Below are positions 50,307-58,729 of a stretch of DNA of 64,000 nt, piece by piece. The stretch's first letter is position 1, and every line of letters begins with the position of its first letter. The notes beneath the pieces were generated by a model. That model saw only the letters and a list, made by a program, of their open reading frames with translations, searched no databases and was not told the origin of the DNA. Source of the DNA: Oscillibacter sp. (GTDB lineage Bacteria > Bacillota > Clostridia > Oscillospirales > Oscillospiraceae); the NCBI GenBank assembly GCA_003539495.1, contig DPPB01000020.1:72946-136945 (forward strand), read 5' to 3'. Made by a program: the position numbers and the translations under genes.

Positions 50307-51983
50307 TTAGGCAGGCAGTGCAATTGTACTGTCTGCCTTTTCTGTTGTCTCTCCGCATAGAAGCATATCGTCTGTCTCGTTGAGGTTGAAGTCCCGAAAA
50401 CAGATGTGGATCTTCTGCGGTGCGTGCTTGGAGTATTTGACCTCTTTCTCATACACGATGATTTTCGCCACAAAGGTGCGGAGCAGTTCCGGGGTCAGTT
50501 CCGTCATGTCGGTGAACTTTCTGGCCTTGGCGATGAAGTTCTTGGCGTTGGCCATGCTACTGCGTAGTTTCTCCAGGCGCTCCTCCGTGGCAGGGATGGC
50601 TTCGGCCAGCTGCGCTTTCTCCTTGGAGTATGCCTCAGACAGCAAACGGAACTGCTCATTGCTCACCCGTCCCAAGGCGCTGTCCTCATACATCCGCTTG
50701 AACACTACATCCAGTTCGCCATCCCGTTTCCGCATCGTGGACAATTCCCGTTCCAACCCCCGGATCTCCTTTGCCACCTCAGTAGATTGCTTTTGCTGAA
50801 TATATGCGGCGAACCGCTCCGGGTCGCTCCTGGCAAACTCTGTAGCTCTGCGGATTGTTTCCAGCACGATTTCCTTCAGTGCCACTTCCCGGATATAGTG
50901 AGCGCTACACACTTCTGCCCCGTCCTTCTTGTAGGTGCGGCAGGTGAAATGATTCTGTTCCGGCTTCATGGTGTGCGCCCGGTGCAATACCATGGGCTTA
51001 CCGCAGTCCGCACAATACACCAATCCAGAGAACATATTCTGCTCATCCATATTCGTGCGGCGGCGCTTATGAGATCGCACCTCCTGTACGATATCCCAGG
51101 TTTCCTGATCCACCAGCTCTTCATGAGTATTCTCAAAGATAAGCCACTCTGATTTGGGGCGTTCACATCGTTTTTTGTCCTTGTAGGACTTGGTGCTGTA
51201 GCGAAGGTTGACCGTGTGCCCAAGGTAGACCATGTTCTGAAGCATATCCGCCACCATGTCGCCAGTCCAGTTGTAGGGCCGCTCTGCATTCAGCCCGGAA
51301 TGGGATGTGCCGAATTTCGTATAGGCGTACATGGATGGACTGTAGATGCATTCTTTCTTGAGCTGCTTTGCAATCTGGGCTGGTCCCATTCCGCCGGCGC
51401 ACATGGCGAAGATGCGTTTGACGACAGCCGCCGCCTCCTCATCCACCAACAGAGGAGAGTCCTTGGTTGCACCCTTGCGGTAGCCGTAAGGAGCTCGTGT
51501 CCCCACCCGGATTCCCCGCTGTGCCTTGGCGTTCACTACATTCCGCACCTTGCGGCTGCAGTCCCGCACGTGCCACTCATTGAACAAATTCTTGAAAGGC
51601 ATCAGCTCGTTGCTGTTTTCATACTTGGTGTCAACATTGTCGTTGACAGCGATGTAGCGCACATCATTGGAAGGGAATATCTCCTCGATATAAAGACCGG
51701 TGTGCAGTTGGTTTCTTCCAAGGCGGGAAAGATCCTTTGTGATGATGACGGCGATGTCGCCGTTGCTCATGTCATCCATCATCTGTTCAAAGGCTGGGCG
51801 ATTGAAATTCGCGCCGGAATAGCCATCGTCCACATAAAATCTGGTGTTCTGGAACCCATTCTCATCGGCGTACTTTTGCAGGATAAGTTTTTGGTTCTGG
51901 ATACTGTTGGAGTCGCCCTCCAGATTATCATCTCGGGACAGACGGCAATAGAGCGCCGTGATCTTTTGGTTTGGCTGTAACAT
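50307..51983 (-). CDS. large serine recombinase (integrase)
   Basis: 558 aa. Resolvase domain at 1-150 with the catalytic serine in Y-C-R-L-S-R-D-D and the D-D-G-Y-S-G-A-N-F-N-R-P motif, a recombinase domain (V-R-N-V-V-N-A-K-A-Q-R-G-I-R-V), a zinc ribbon (C-A-D-C-G-K-P-M ... C-R-T-Y ... C-S-A-H-Y) and a long coiled coil. Enzymes of the TnpX/TndX type excise and insert elements at GA-containing sites. ATG 51983 is set by AAGGAGG; in-frame ATGs further upstream lack one. It points at the left junction. Confidence 0.95.
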   Translation of the reverse strand: MLQPNQKITALYCRLSRDDNLEGDSNSIQNQKLILQKYADENGFQNTRFYVDDGYSGANFNRPAFEQMMDDMSNGDIAVIITKDLSRLGRNQLHTGLYIEEIFPSNDVRYIAVNDNVDTKYENSNELMPFKNLFNEWHVRDCSRKVRNVVNAKAQRGIRVGTRAPYGYRKGATKDSPLLVDEEAAAVVKRIFAMCAGGMGPAQIAKQLKKECIYSPSMYAYTKFGTSHSGLNAERPYNWTGDMVADMLQNMVYLGHTVNLRYSTKSYKDKKRCERPKSEWLIFENTHEELVDQETWDIVQEVRSHKRRRTNMDEQNMFSGLVYCADCGKPMVLHRAHTMKPEQNHFTCRTYKKDGAEVCSAHYIREVALKEIVLETIRRATEFARSDPERFAAYIQQKQSTEVAKEIRGLERELSTMRKRDGELDVVFKRMYEDSALGRVSNEQFRLLSEAYSKEKAQLAEAIPATEERLEKLRSSMANAKNFIAKARKFTDMTELTPELLRTFVAKIIVYEKEVKYSKHAPQKIHICFRDFNLNETDDMLLCGETTEKADSTIALPA

Positions 51984-52005
51984 ATTGACCTCCTTCATAA
52001 AATGC

Positions 52006-52052
52006 CAAACCGATTGAGAGATTGCAACCATACAATACCCTCAATCGGTTTG
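52006..52052. repeat. 13-bp inverted repeat in the recombinase leader
   Basis: CAAACCGATTGAG (52006-52018) and CTCAATCGGTTTG (52040-52052) are perfect complements. The left arm extended to AAACCGATTGAGAG recurs, inverted, at 63946-63959 near the window end. It sits between the recombinase start and the upstream gene and may be an operator or recombinase-binding site. Confidence 0.65.
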
Positions 52053-52074
52053 TTTGTCTATGCGAACCTGTTTT

Positions 52075-52341
52075 TCAGGCGGAAATATTTTTTGCGTCCT
52101 GCTCCAGGTCGATGACCTGTTTCATAAGATCGACCGTAGATTGCGTTCCTCCGAAACTGAATTCCGCGAACACAATGTACTCTCTGCCGCATACATGCTG
52201 TCGGCGGCTTTTTATAATCTTGCCGTCCCTTTCTTCCACTGCGGTATCCCGCACTGCCTTGGCAGAGGGAATATCCTCATCTCCATGCTTTTCTTCACTG
52301 TAGGAGCGGGGACGCTCATTGTATTTGAATTTATACGCCAT
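52075..52341 (-). CDS. small unknown protein of the mobile element
   Basis: 88 aa, charged, no membrane segment, starting M-A-Y-K-F-K-Y-N-E-R-P-R. It lies between the recombinase and the relaxase and reads in the same direction. AAAGGAACG is a fair Shine-Dalgarno. I do not recognise its family; genes of this size and place in such elements are common and may modulate recombination. Confidence 0.6.
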   Translation of the reverse strand: MAYKFKYNERPRSYSEEKHGDEDIPSAKAVRDTAVEERDGKIIKSRRQHVCGREYIVFAEFSFGGTQSTVDLMKQVIDLEQDAKNISA

Positions 52342-52391
52342 ATCGTTCCTTTCCCCTGACGCTACAGTCAGGCAACAAAAATAGCAGACCG

Positions 52392-52637
52392 TTACATGGT
52401 CTGCTGCTGTGTTTGTTCTGCCTGCTGATCTTCGGTCCACTGCTGTTCTGTAGATGATTGCTCATCCTGTGTGAGCACCATGGCTACGCCGGCCACCAGT
52501 CCGATGACAGCGCCGATATTTTTGGCTTCCTGTTCTGCCTGGATACGGCGGTAACGTTCCTCGACATCTTCGTTACCATTATCCAGTAACGCTCCAGTTA
52601 CCGCCAGACCATACAGTCCAGCGTGGAGCGGCTTCAT
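52392..52637 (-). CDS. 81-aa membrane protein, in frame with the relaxase end
   Basis: 81 aa with one membrane helix (I-G-A-V-I-G-L-V-A-G-V-A-M-V-L) and a Gln/Glu-rich tail. Its ATG overlaps the stop of the 158-aa gene (ATGA), typical of coupling. It shares the reading frame and stop of the long relaxase frame, so it is either the relaxase C-terminus, an internal-start product, or both. Confidence 0.5.
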   Translation of the reverse strand: MKPLHAGLYGLAVTGALLDNGNEDVEERYRRIQAEQEAKNIGAVIGLVAGVAMVLTQDEQSSTEQQWTEDQQAEQTQQQTM

Positions 52638-53858
52638 AGAAACAGGTTGCGGATGTTGCTGACCACTGTCGCTGTGCCATACCCCATCCCCAGCAGTGCC
52701 GCCACGATGAGCAGTACCAGTACGATCCATTTGGCCACTACGATCAGGTCGAAGTCCGGAAGCCAGTCCAGCCATTTGCAGGAATGCTTTTCTTTCTTCT
52801 TCCCAGCCTGTTCCAGCAGAGTGGCCATCTCCGTCAACGATTTCTGGATCTCCGCCATGCTGTTCTGCACCGCTGTCAGGTCTGTGTGTGATCTCAGGTT
52901 CGGAAGATACTCCCGCATTCCACGCACTTCCCACCCGATGGATTCTGTCTTCTGTGTCAGCATCGTCAGAGCCTCCGGCAGCGGACACTGGATGACAATG
53001 GGCGTGATCGGTGAACTCGACTCCCGCGCTGTCGGCTGCGGTGAAGGCTCGGGCCGGTTCAGGGCCATGAGCTCGTCCATAGATAATTTCTTCTCTGATC
53101 CTGAATTCATATTCCATGTTCTCCTTTAGATATTTGTCACCGAACAGCAAACGGTCCCGACACTGCCAGCCACTCGGCGAGGTATAGGTGATATTCTTTC
53201 GGGACTTTTCCCAGCGAACCTTGTAGCCCTCGCTCTCCATCAGCGCAATGAACTCCTCGCGGTTGGAAGCGTGGCGCATACAGTCATTGATGATATTCAT
53301 GAGCTGCAGCTTCTTGCTCTGACCACGGGCCGCCGTGTGATACTCTCCGATGGTCATAGTCTTTGTTTTCTGCTTTTGTTCCCTGGGTTGAAATACAGGA
53401 AGTGAAAACTCCTTGCAGACCATGTCGTTGCGTTGCCGCAGTTCCTGGAGCTGCTCCTTTGCGATATGCAGTTTCCGTCCGGTATCGAAATTGACCGAGT
53501 TGATGAGGAAGTGGGAATGGATGTGCTCACGGTCTGTGTGGGTGCAGACCAGAACTTCGTATCCCTCATAGTACTCGGCCAGCTTCAGCGCGGCCGCGTG
53601 AGCGGTGACCGGGTCGACTGCTTCGCCTTTCGGGAAGCTCTGTACCATGTGATAGAACAGTACACCGTCCGTCTTGTGGTAGAGCCGCTTGGTGGTCATG
53701 AAATCCGCGTAGACAGATTCCGGCTGACAGTTGATACCTGTGACCAACTGCTGCCCCTCGAACTCGGTCTTTTTATCCTGCATGGTATACCGCATCACGG
53801 CGCTCATGCATCCGGTGGTCTGGCCCCGCTTGTAGTTTGTGAAGCTGATGATAGCCAT
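52392..53858 (-). CDS. MobP-type relaxase (relaxase/mobilization nuclease), with overlapping frames
   Basis: 488 aa if read to the stop. The relaxase domain is residues 1-240: an N-terminal tyrosine motif (A-V-M-R-Y-T-M-Q) and the HUH-like H-I-H-S-H-F-L-I-N-S-V-N metal site near residue 112. After about 255 the sequence becomes Gly/Ser/Asp-rich and unlike a folded domain, exactly where another gene (52634-53110) runs in a different frame. It starts 3 nt after mobC. It nicks oriT during mobilization. Confidence 0.85.
   Translation of the reverse strand: MAIISFTNYKRGQTTGCMSAVMRYTMQDKKTEFEGQQLVTGINCQPESVYADFMTTKRLYHKTDGVLFYHMVQSFPKGEAVDPVTAHAAALKLAEYYEGYEVLVCTHTDREHIHSHFLINSVNFDTGRKLHIAKEQLQELRQRNDMVCKEFSLPVFQPREQKQKTKTMTIGEYHTAARGQSKKLQLMNIINDCMRHASNREEFIALMESEGYKVRWEKSRKNITYTSPSGWQCRDRLLFGDKYLKENMEYEFRIREEIIYGRAHGPEPARAFTAADSAGVEFTDHAHCHPVSAAGGSDDADTEDRIHRVGSAWNAGVSSEPEITHRPDSGAEQHGGDPEIVDGDGHSAGTGWEEERKAFLQMAGLASGLRPDRSGQMDRTGTAHRGGTAGDGVWHSDSGQQHPQPVSMKPLHAGLYGLAVTGALLDNGNEDVEERYRRIQAEQEAKNIGAVIGLVAGVAMVLTQDEQSSTEQQWTEDQQAEQTQQQTM
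52634..53110 (-). CDS. coiled-coil protein with C-terminal membrane anchor, overlapping the relaxase
   Basis: 158 aa: an N-terminal low-complexity region, a heptad-rich middle (S-M-A-E-I-Q-K-S-L-T-E-M-A-T-L-L-E-Q-A-G) and a C-terminal helix (I-V-V-A-K-W-I-V-L-V-L-L-I-V-A-A-L-L-G). AAAGGAG lies upstream of ATG 53110. It is in another frame than the relaxase and lies wholly inside it. Coding quality (clean helix and anchor) is better than that of the relaxase frame here. Confidence 0.72.
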   Translation of the reverse strand: MNSGSEKKLSMDELMALNRPEPSPQPTARESSSPITPIVIQCPLPEALTMLTQKTESIGWEVRGMREYLPNLRSHTDLTAVQNSMAEIQKSLTEMATLLEQAGKKKEKHSCKWLDWLPDFDLIVVAKWIVLVLLIVAALLGMGYGTATVVSNIRNLFL

Positions 53859-53861
53859 AGC

Positions 53862-54173
53862 TTACCAGCGCTTTCGTTCAAGGATCATCCGAACGGCACC
53901 ACAGAGTTCAGAGAACGCCCGACATACGCTTTCCAGATCGATCACGGTCACTCGTCCCATGTGCGCCAGGGTGACGAGCTGGTTCAGATTTCTGCCGATG
54001 GACTTCAGCTCCTTCAGCACTTCTTTCAGGCCGTCGATGACCACCACCTGCTTTCCCAGGCAGCAGGCAGTGACGTAGTCGCTCATGGACATCCCGGACT
54101 GCTTCGCCAACTCCTTGATGGCCTCCCGGTCTGTGGACGCCATGCGGGTGCTGAATTTAACATCTTTTTTCAT
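53862..54173 (-). CDS. MobC-like relaxosome protein
   Basis: 103 aa. Ribbon-helix-helix start (V-K-F-S-T-R-M-A-S-T-D-R-E-A-I-K-E-L-A-K-Q-S-G-M-S-M-S-D-Y-V) and the MobC G-R-N-L-N-Q-L-V-T-L-A-H motif. MobC opens the nic region for the relaxase encoded 3 nt downstream. Confidence 0.88.
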   Translation of the reverse strand: MKKDVKFSTRMASTDREAIKELAKQSGMSMSDYVTACCLGKQVVVIDGLKEVLKELKSIGRNLNQLVTLAHMGRVTVIDLESVCRAFSELCGAVRMILERKRW

Positions 54174-54374
54174 GTCGTTTCCTCCAAATCGTAGATAAAG
54201 TGGGTCCGGGCTTCTGCCCGGAATTCATGCGGAAGTCGGGCAGCGGCGTTGCCGCAGACCAGACAAACGCGATGCTGGCCACCTCCAAGGAGGTGATTTC
54301 CCTGCACCGAACACCCGCGCTCCGCTTTCGGCCACAAATGGCCACAAACGGCGTTTCTTTTTCCCTGCGGGTGT
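54174..54374. other. candidate oriT region
   Basis: 201 nt between mobC and the RepA-like gene without a credible gene, where oriT usually lies. Features: GGCCACAAATGGCCACAAA, an imperfect CACCCGC / GCGGGTG pair, CCGGGC TTCT GCCCGG, and an A-run with GAAACGCCG. No nic consensus is certain. Confidence 0.4.
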
Positions 54375-55451
54375 TTACTCGCCATGCCCGGCAATCTCCC
54401 GCAAATCGCCGCACAGCGCCCCAACAGGGTCAACAGGGGCGACCACAGGTACACCCTGGGCATCGTCACTTTCGGCACGGCGCAGCTCGATGAGCCGCTT
54501 CCCGTTGCTGCGGCGCACCATACCGGAAATTCCGATTTTGCTTAGCGCGTCAAGGTTTTGCAGGATCAGGCGGGACACTTTCTTAGGCGAGATACGCTCC
54601 ATACCGACAGGGTCGATTTTTTCAGACAGCTCTGTGGGAGTGCCGATAAATTTCGTACGGTCGCGCATCAGTTCAGAGACCAGATAGGTGATCCGGTCGC
54701 CCAGTAGCTCCGGCTGCGTTCTGCTGTCTGCTACCATCTCCCACACGTTTTCAACGTTGCGTTCCAGAGACAACTCCCGGTATTCAATGTCACGACCGAT
54801 GCAGGAGAGCTTCGCCTTACCGCTGCCGCGCCGATCTTCCACCAGAGTAAAACTGGAATCCACCGCCCCGCTGATGGCTGTCGTACCGGAGATACGGTTG
54901 AACACATCATCGGCAGTTTCCTTTCGCAGATGATGGATCAGCAGGATGGCGATGCCGTGCTTGTCCGCCAGCCGCTTCAGCACGGACAGGTCCCGGTAGT
55001 CATTGGCGTAGGTGGCATCGTGGACGGGGCGGACCATCTGCAGCGTATCGACGAGGACCAGAACAGTATCCGGGTGAGCTACGAGGAAGCCCTCCACCTG
55101 CTCCTCCAGCCCCTGGCCGATGGGAGCGCACTCCGTACAGAAATGGACGCTGTCCGGCGCGTCCTCTGTGATCTCGAAGAGGCGGTTCTGGATGCGAAGG
55201 ACGGAGTCCTCCAGGCAGAGATAGAGGGTGGTGCCCTGCTTCACGCTCATTCCCCAGACCGGTTCTCCCTTGGCCACCGTCACCGCCAGCCACAGGGCCA
55301 GCCAGGACTTGCCCACCTTGGGTGAACCCGCCAGGATATGCAGACCCTGAGAGATCAGCGTGTCCACCACAAAATTGGGCGGCTCCAGCGGACGGTCCAT
55401 CAGCGTCCTACCGTCCACCGTGACCAGAGGACGGTCCATTTTGTTGCTCAT
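54375..55451 (-). CDS. RepA-like AAA/RecA-fold ATPase
   Basis: 358 aa. Walker A G-S-P-K-V-G-K-S-W at about 44-52, Walker B V-L-V-L-V-D-T-L, then H-H-L-R-K. Proteins of this DnaB/RepA-like AAA_25 family act in replication of plasmids and mobilizable elements. GGAGG lies 7 nt before ATG 55451. Confidence 0.85.
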   Translation of the reverse strand: MSNKMDRPLVTVDGRTLMDRPLEPPNFVVDTLISQGLHILAGSPKVGKSWLALWLAVTVAKGEPVWGMSVKQGTTLYLCLEDSVLRIQNRLFEITEDAPDSVHFCTECAPIGQGLEEQVEGFLVAHPDTVLVLVDTLQMVRPVHDATYANDYRDLSVLKRLADKHGIAILLIHHLRKETADDVFNRISGTTAISGAVDSSFTLVEDRRGSGKAKLSCIGRDIEYRELSLERNVENVWEMVADSRTQPELLGDRITYLVSELMRDRTKFIGTPTELSEKIDPVGMERISPKKVSRLILQNLDALSKIGISGMVRRSNGKRLIELRRAESDDAQGVPVVAPVDPVGALCGDLREIAGHGE

Positions 55452-55485
55452 AGTCAGTACCTCCAATTCAAAATATCTGAATACA

Positions 55486-55516
55486 AAAATCTCCCACCTC
55501 GAAAGAAGTGGGAGTA
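55486..55516 (-). terminator. hairpin-T attenuator in the RepA-like gene leader
   Basis: On the minus strand CTCCCAC ... GTGGGAG then ATTTTTG, about 35 nt upstream of the start. This shape could stop early transcripts and set the copy of the protein. Confidence 0.55.
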
Positions 55517-55670
55517 GTATTCTTTTAGAGGAGCAGTGCCCACAGGACTTTTGAGCATCCCCTTGCCCCTCTGCTTGTATTGTGGTGGAAAAGATGGTAT
55601 CCTGATAAAAAGCATGGACAGATTAAAAATCAAGTAGGACAAATTATTGCAGAGGAGGGGGCCAGCGGAA

Positions 55671-56987
55671 ATGGAGGGGAGCATCATATTCTATACCTAC
55701 GGCAGCACCTTGGAGCTGAACGGGCAGCAGTTTGAGGCAGGCAGGCTGACCGAAGATCTGCTGAATCTATCACCGGATGACTACCACCCCCTGCACGAAC
55801 GGATGGTGCGCATCCGTACCCTTATGGACATCTACGAGTATGTCCGCAAGAGTGAACTTTGGTGGAAACTGAATGATGAGATGGAGCAGCTCTGTCAGGA
55901 ACTTCGCCGATATACTGTGTTCCGCTTGCTACCGGACGATTGCTATGACGCTTTCTTTTCGGTGATACGGGAGATCACAGGACAGTTCAGCTTGTTTCCT
56001 CCCGAGGAGCACAGCCTTTCAGAGGATGATCAGACAAAACTTCTCAGCGCCTCAGCGGAAGAATTCTTCCAGAGCGATGATGGGGACAGCGATCCTGAAA
56101 TCTCCTTGGGACTGCTGGATCTGTTTCGTCGCAGAGAGGGCAGCGAGGAAAAGGGCGAGTTGTTTTATTACGAGATGTTTCGCCTCCTGGGAGCGTGCGA
56201 AGATACCTGGAGTGCCTACAAGAAATACATCGACCGCTACATGATGTATCTTCACGACATCCGTGCCTTTGTTCCTACCATCCGGAATTTCATCAAGTTT
56301 ATCCTCTCCACTCTCACGACCAATGGGCCGGAAAGTTATGCGGCAGCGCTCTATGGTTTCTATAACGATGATCGCACCGCAGAGAAGCTGATCGTCAACC
56401 CCATCACTTACCACGGGGACTGCTACAGGAGACACGATGAATATATGCTCTCCTATGTCCCGCGGGAGCTGCCGGACGGCTCCATGGCCATCTGTCAGGA
56501 GCATGTGACGGACAGCTTACAGGCGCTGATGAAGGCAGACTATATGCTGGCCCTGAATAGCGGACACAACATCCGCCGCTGCATCACCTGCGGGAAATAC
56601 TTCATGCTGAAGAGCGGCGTCCACGCTTTGTACTGCGAAGGGGCCTGTCCCCACGCTCCTGGCTACACCTGTCGGCAATTTGGCACGGTGGAAGTTCAAA
56701 AGGAACTGGCAAAGAACAACCCTAAGGTGAAGGCCAAGCTGACTGCCTTTTCCAGGATCACGAAGGATATGCAGCGGGGAGCTATCTCTCAGGAGGATGC
56801 CAGAAGAGCCAAGGATCATGTGCGAGACCGGCTCTACGATGCGCTGCGCAGCCCGGATATCTCTGTTGAGGAGTTTTCTGAACAAATATCTACTGCGCAA
56901 GTGTATGAATATTGCCGCATCACCAGAGTGAGCAAGCCCCGAGGGCGTCCACCGAAAGCAAAGGCGGGTGGGACCCATGACCAATGA
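55671..56987 (+). CDS. DUF6076-like zinc-finger protein
   Basis: 438 aa. The middle is helical and unrecognised; a zinc-finger-like C-I-T-C-G-K-Y-F ... C-E-G-A-C lies at about 310-335. The end is basic (K-P-R-G-R-P-P-K-A-K). I link it to DUF6076 by pattern, moderately. It is divergent from the RepA gene and overlaps the sigma factor gene by 11 nt, so they are coupled. Start by GAGGAGGGGG; an ATG at 55647 is rejected. Confidence 0.7.
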   Translation: MEGSIIFYTYGSTLELNGQQFEAGRLTEDLLNLSPDDYHPLHERMVRIRTLMDIYEYVRKSELWWKLNDEMEQLCQELRRYTVFRLLPDDCYDAFFSVIREITGQFSLFPPEEHSLSEDDQTKLLSASAEEFFQSDDGDSDPEISLGLLDLFRRREGSEEKGELFYYEMFRLLGACEDTWSAYKKYIDRYMMYLHDIRAFVPTIRNFIKFILSTLTTNGPESYAAALYGFYNDDRTAEKLIVNPITYHGDCYRRHDEYMLSYVPRELPDGSMAICQEHVTDSLQALMKADYMLALNSGHNIRRCITCGKYFMLKSGVHALYCEGACPHAPGYTCRQFGTVEVQKELAKNNPKVKAKLTAFSRITKDMQRGAISQEDARRAKDHVRDRLYDALRSPDISVEEFSEQISTAQVYEYCRITRVSKPRGRPPKAKAGGTHDQ

Positions 56988-57888
56988 GGAACTGGTCCGC
57001 CGATATTACGGCGGTGATGAGCGCGCGCTGGAGGAGTTGTACCGCAGGAATCTCGGGCTGATCCGGCGCATCGCCCGGGAGACTGCCAGAGAGTTCAACT
57101 GTCTGCATATGGACAGGGAAAGACCGGGAGAGTTGTCCGGCTATACGAAAACGATTCTGGAGGATCTTTGCGGCGAGGGTGCGTTGGAATTTCTGACACG
57201 GGTCCAGAGCAGAGAATACGATGAGAGCCGTGCTGTGCTTGCCACCTACCTGTACCCACATCTGAAAGGCCGGATGACCCGTTGGCTGGAGCAACATATC
57301 GGAAATCTTTCTCTGAGCAAGCACGAGATGGATGCTGTCCGGCAGGCACAAAGGCTATATCATTCAGGTCAGTTCAGCATCGAAGAGATCGCGGAGAAAA
57401 TGGATGTCCTTCTGGAACAGGCTGTCAAGCACATCCGTTACAACACCCATTTTGTTGGTGTCAATGATCTTATCCCTGGGAGCTATGACGGTGATCCCTT
57501 TGAGCGGCTGATACCTGGGAATCTCTCTGTTTCTGCGGAGCAGGTCGTGTATCGAAAAGTCTGCATTGAGCTGCTGCAGGAACTATTTGATGCTCTCCCG
57601 AAGAAGGACAGGGACATCCTCGGAAAATTCTACGGCGTATTCGGATTTGAAAAAACTTCGCTGAAGGAAATCGGCATGTACCACATGATGAAGGAGTCCG
57701 CCGTGGAAAAGGCAAAGGAGCGTGCTGTCACAAAGCTGAAAAAAGCCTATCCGGGTAGCAGGCTGCAGATCTGGAGGAATGTTCATCGTATGATACGCAG
57801 ACCGATCCTGCCAGCGAAGGATGACAGAGCACTGCGGCGCAGCTTCACGACTTCGACCCTACGAAATCAGGAGTCTGGAAGATCGTAG
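56977..57888 (+). CDS. sigma-70 family RNA polymerase sigma factor of the element
   Basis: 303 aa. Region-2-like start (E-E-L-V-R-R-Y-Y-G-G-D-E-R-A-L-E-E-L-Y), central helices with Y-L-Y-P-H-L-K-G-R-M, an HTH-like middle (S-L-S-K-H-E-M-D-A-V) and a region-4-like end (L-P-K-K-D-R-D-I-L-G-K-F-Y-G). Probably a transfer or resistance-element regulator. It precedes vanR by about 145 bp. Confidence 0.78.
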   Translation: MTNEELVRRYYGGDERALEELYRRNLGLIRRIARETAREFNCLHMDRERPGELSGYTKTILEDLCGEGALEFLTRVQSREYDESRAVLATYLYPHLKGRMTRWLEQHIGNLSLSKHEMDAVRQAQRLYHSGQFSIEEIAEKMDVLLEQAVKHIRYNTHFVGVNDLIPGSYDGDPFERLIPGNLSVSAEQVVYRKVCIELLQELFDALPKKDRDILGKFYGVFGFEKTSLKEIGMYHMMKESAVEKAKERAVTKLKKAYPGSRLQIWRNVHRMIRRPILPAKDDRALRRSFTTSTLRNQESGRS

Positions 57889-58000
57889 TTTCGATACAGT
57901 CTGGTGAGAATTTTGCGCAGACAGGAGACCGCAACAGTCCCCTTTAGGACATGTTTAGGAAAAATCAAGAGTCATACTCGCTTTTTTATACGTTCCGTGC

Positions 58001-58006
58001 TATAAT
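58001..58006 (+). promoter_or_regulatory. -10 box upstream of vanR
   Basis: TATAAT 27 nt before the vanR ATG; the -35 region (TCGCTT) is weak, as in activator-dependent promoters. Confidence 0.5.
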
Positions 58007-58033
58007 GCAGAAAAACACGAAAGGCCGGCAACT

Positions 58034-58729
58034 ATGGCTACACATATTTTAGTCGTCGATGACGAGACTGCGATCGCAGATCTGGTGGAGGTCTATCTGA
58101 AAAACGAAGGCTTCACCATCCACAAATTCTATAATGCCTCCGACGCCCTGGCTTGTGTGCGGACGACACGCTTGAATCTGGCGGTGCTGGATGTGATGCT
58201 GCCGGACATGGACGGCTTTACCCTCTGCCAGCGCATCCGGGAGGACCACCTGTTCCCCATCATCATGCTCACCGCAAAGGTGGAGGATATGGACAAGATC
58301 ATGGGGCTGACCTTGGGAGCGGACGACTACATCACCAAGCCCTTCAATCCTCTGGAACTGGTGGCCCGGGTCAAGACTCAGCTGCGCCGCTACACCCGGT
58401 ACAACCCCAGGGAGGGGACAGTCCAGGAGGTCACCGAATACGACTTTCGAGGCCTTCAGATCTCCAAGGCCACTCACAAGTGCGTCCTGTTCGGCGAGGA
58501 ACTGGCCCTGACGCCCTTGGAATTCTCCATTCTCTGGTATCTATGTGAGCACCGGGGGAATGTGGTGTCCAGCGAGGAACTGTTTGAACATGTTTGGGGC
58601 GAGGCGTTTATGGACAGCAACAACACCGTCATGAGTCACATCGCCCGGCTACGGGAAAAGATGCACGAGCCCAGCCGAAAGCCCAAATTCATCAAGACCG
58701 TTTGGGGGGTGGGGTACACCATTGAGTAA
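58034..58729 (+). CDS. vanR: VanR-type response regulator
   Basis: 231 aa, OmpR/PhoB family. Receiver with acidic pocket D-D-E and phospho-acceptor in L-D-V-M-L-P-D-M-D-G, L-T-A-K and K-P-F; C-terminal winged helix (E-L-F-E-H-V-W-G-E-A-F-M-D-S-N-N-T-V). It activates the resistance operon when phosphorylated by VanS. Context with vanG, vanXY and vanT supports the VanR-G name. Confidence 0.93.
   Translation: MATHILVVDDETAIADLVEVYLKNEGFTIHKFYNASDALACVRTTRLNLAVLDVMLPDMDGFTLCQRIREDHLFPIIMLTAKVEDMDKIMGLTLGADDYITKPFNPLELVARVKTQLRRYTRYNPREGTVQEVTEYDFRGLQISKATHKCVLFGEELALTPLEFSILWYLCEHRGNVVSSEELFEHVWGEAFMDSNNTVMSHIARLREKMHEPSRKPKFIKTVWGVGYTIE

Noticed and set aside
54170..54478. 102-aa and 85-aa frames between mobC and the RepA-like gene
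   Set aside because: No convincing Shine-Dalgarno, Cys/Arg/Trp-rich composition without domain pattern, and partial overlap with the RepA-like gene end; the stretch fits a non-coding oriT better.
58722..58729. Frameshift between vanR and vanS
   Set aside because: The 8-nt overlap with a TTG start is ordinary coupling; both proteins are full length.
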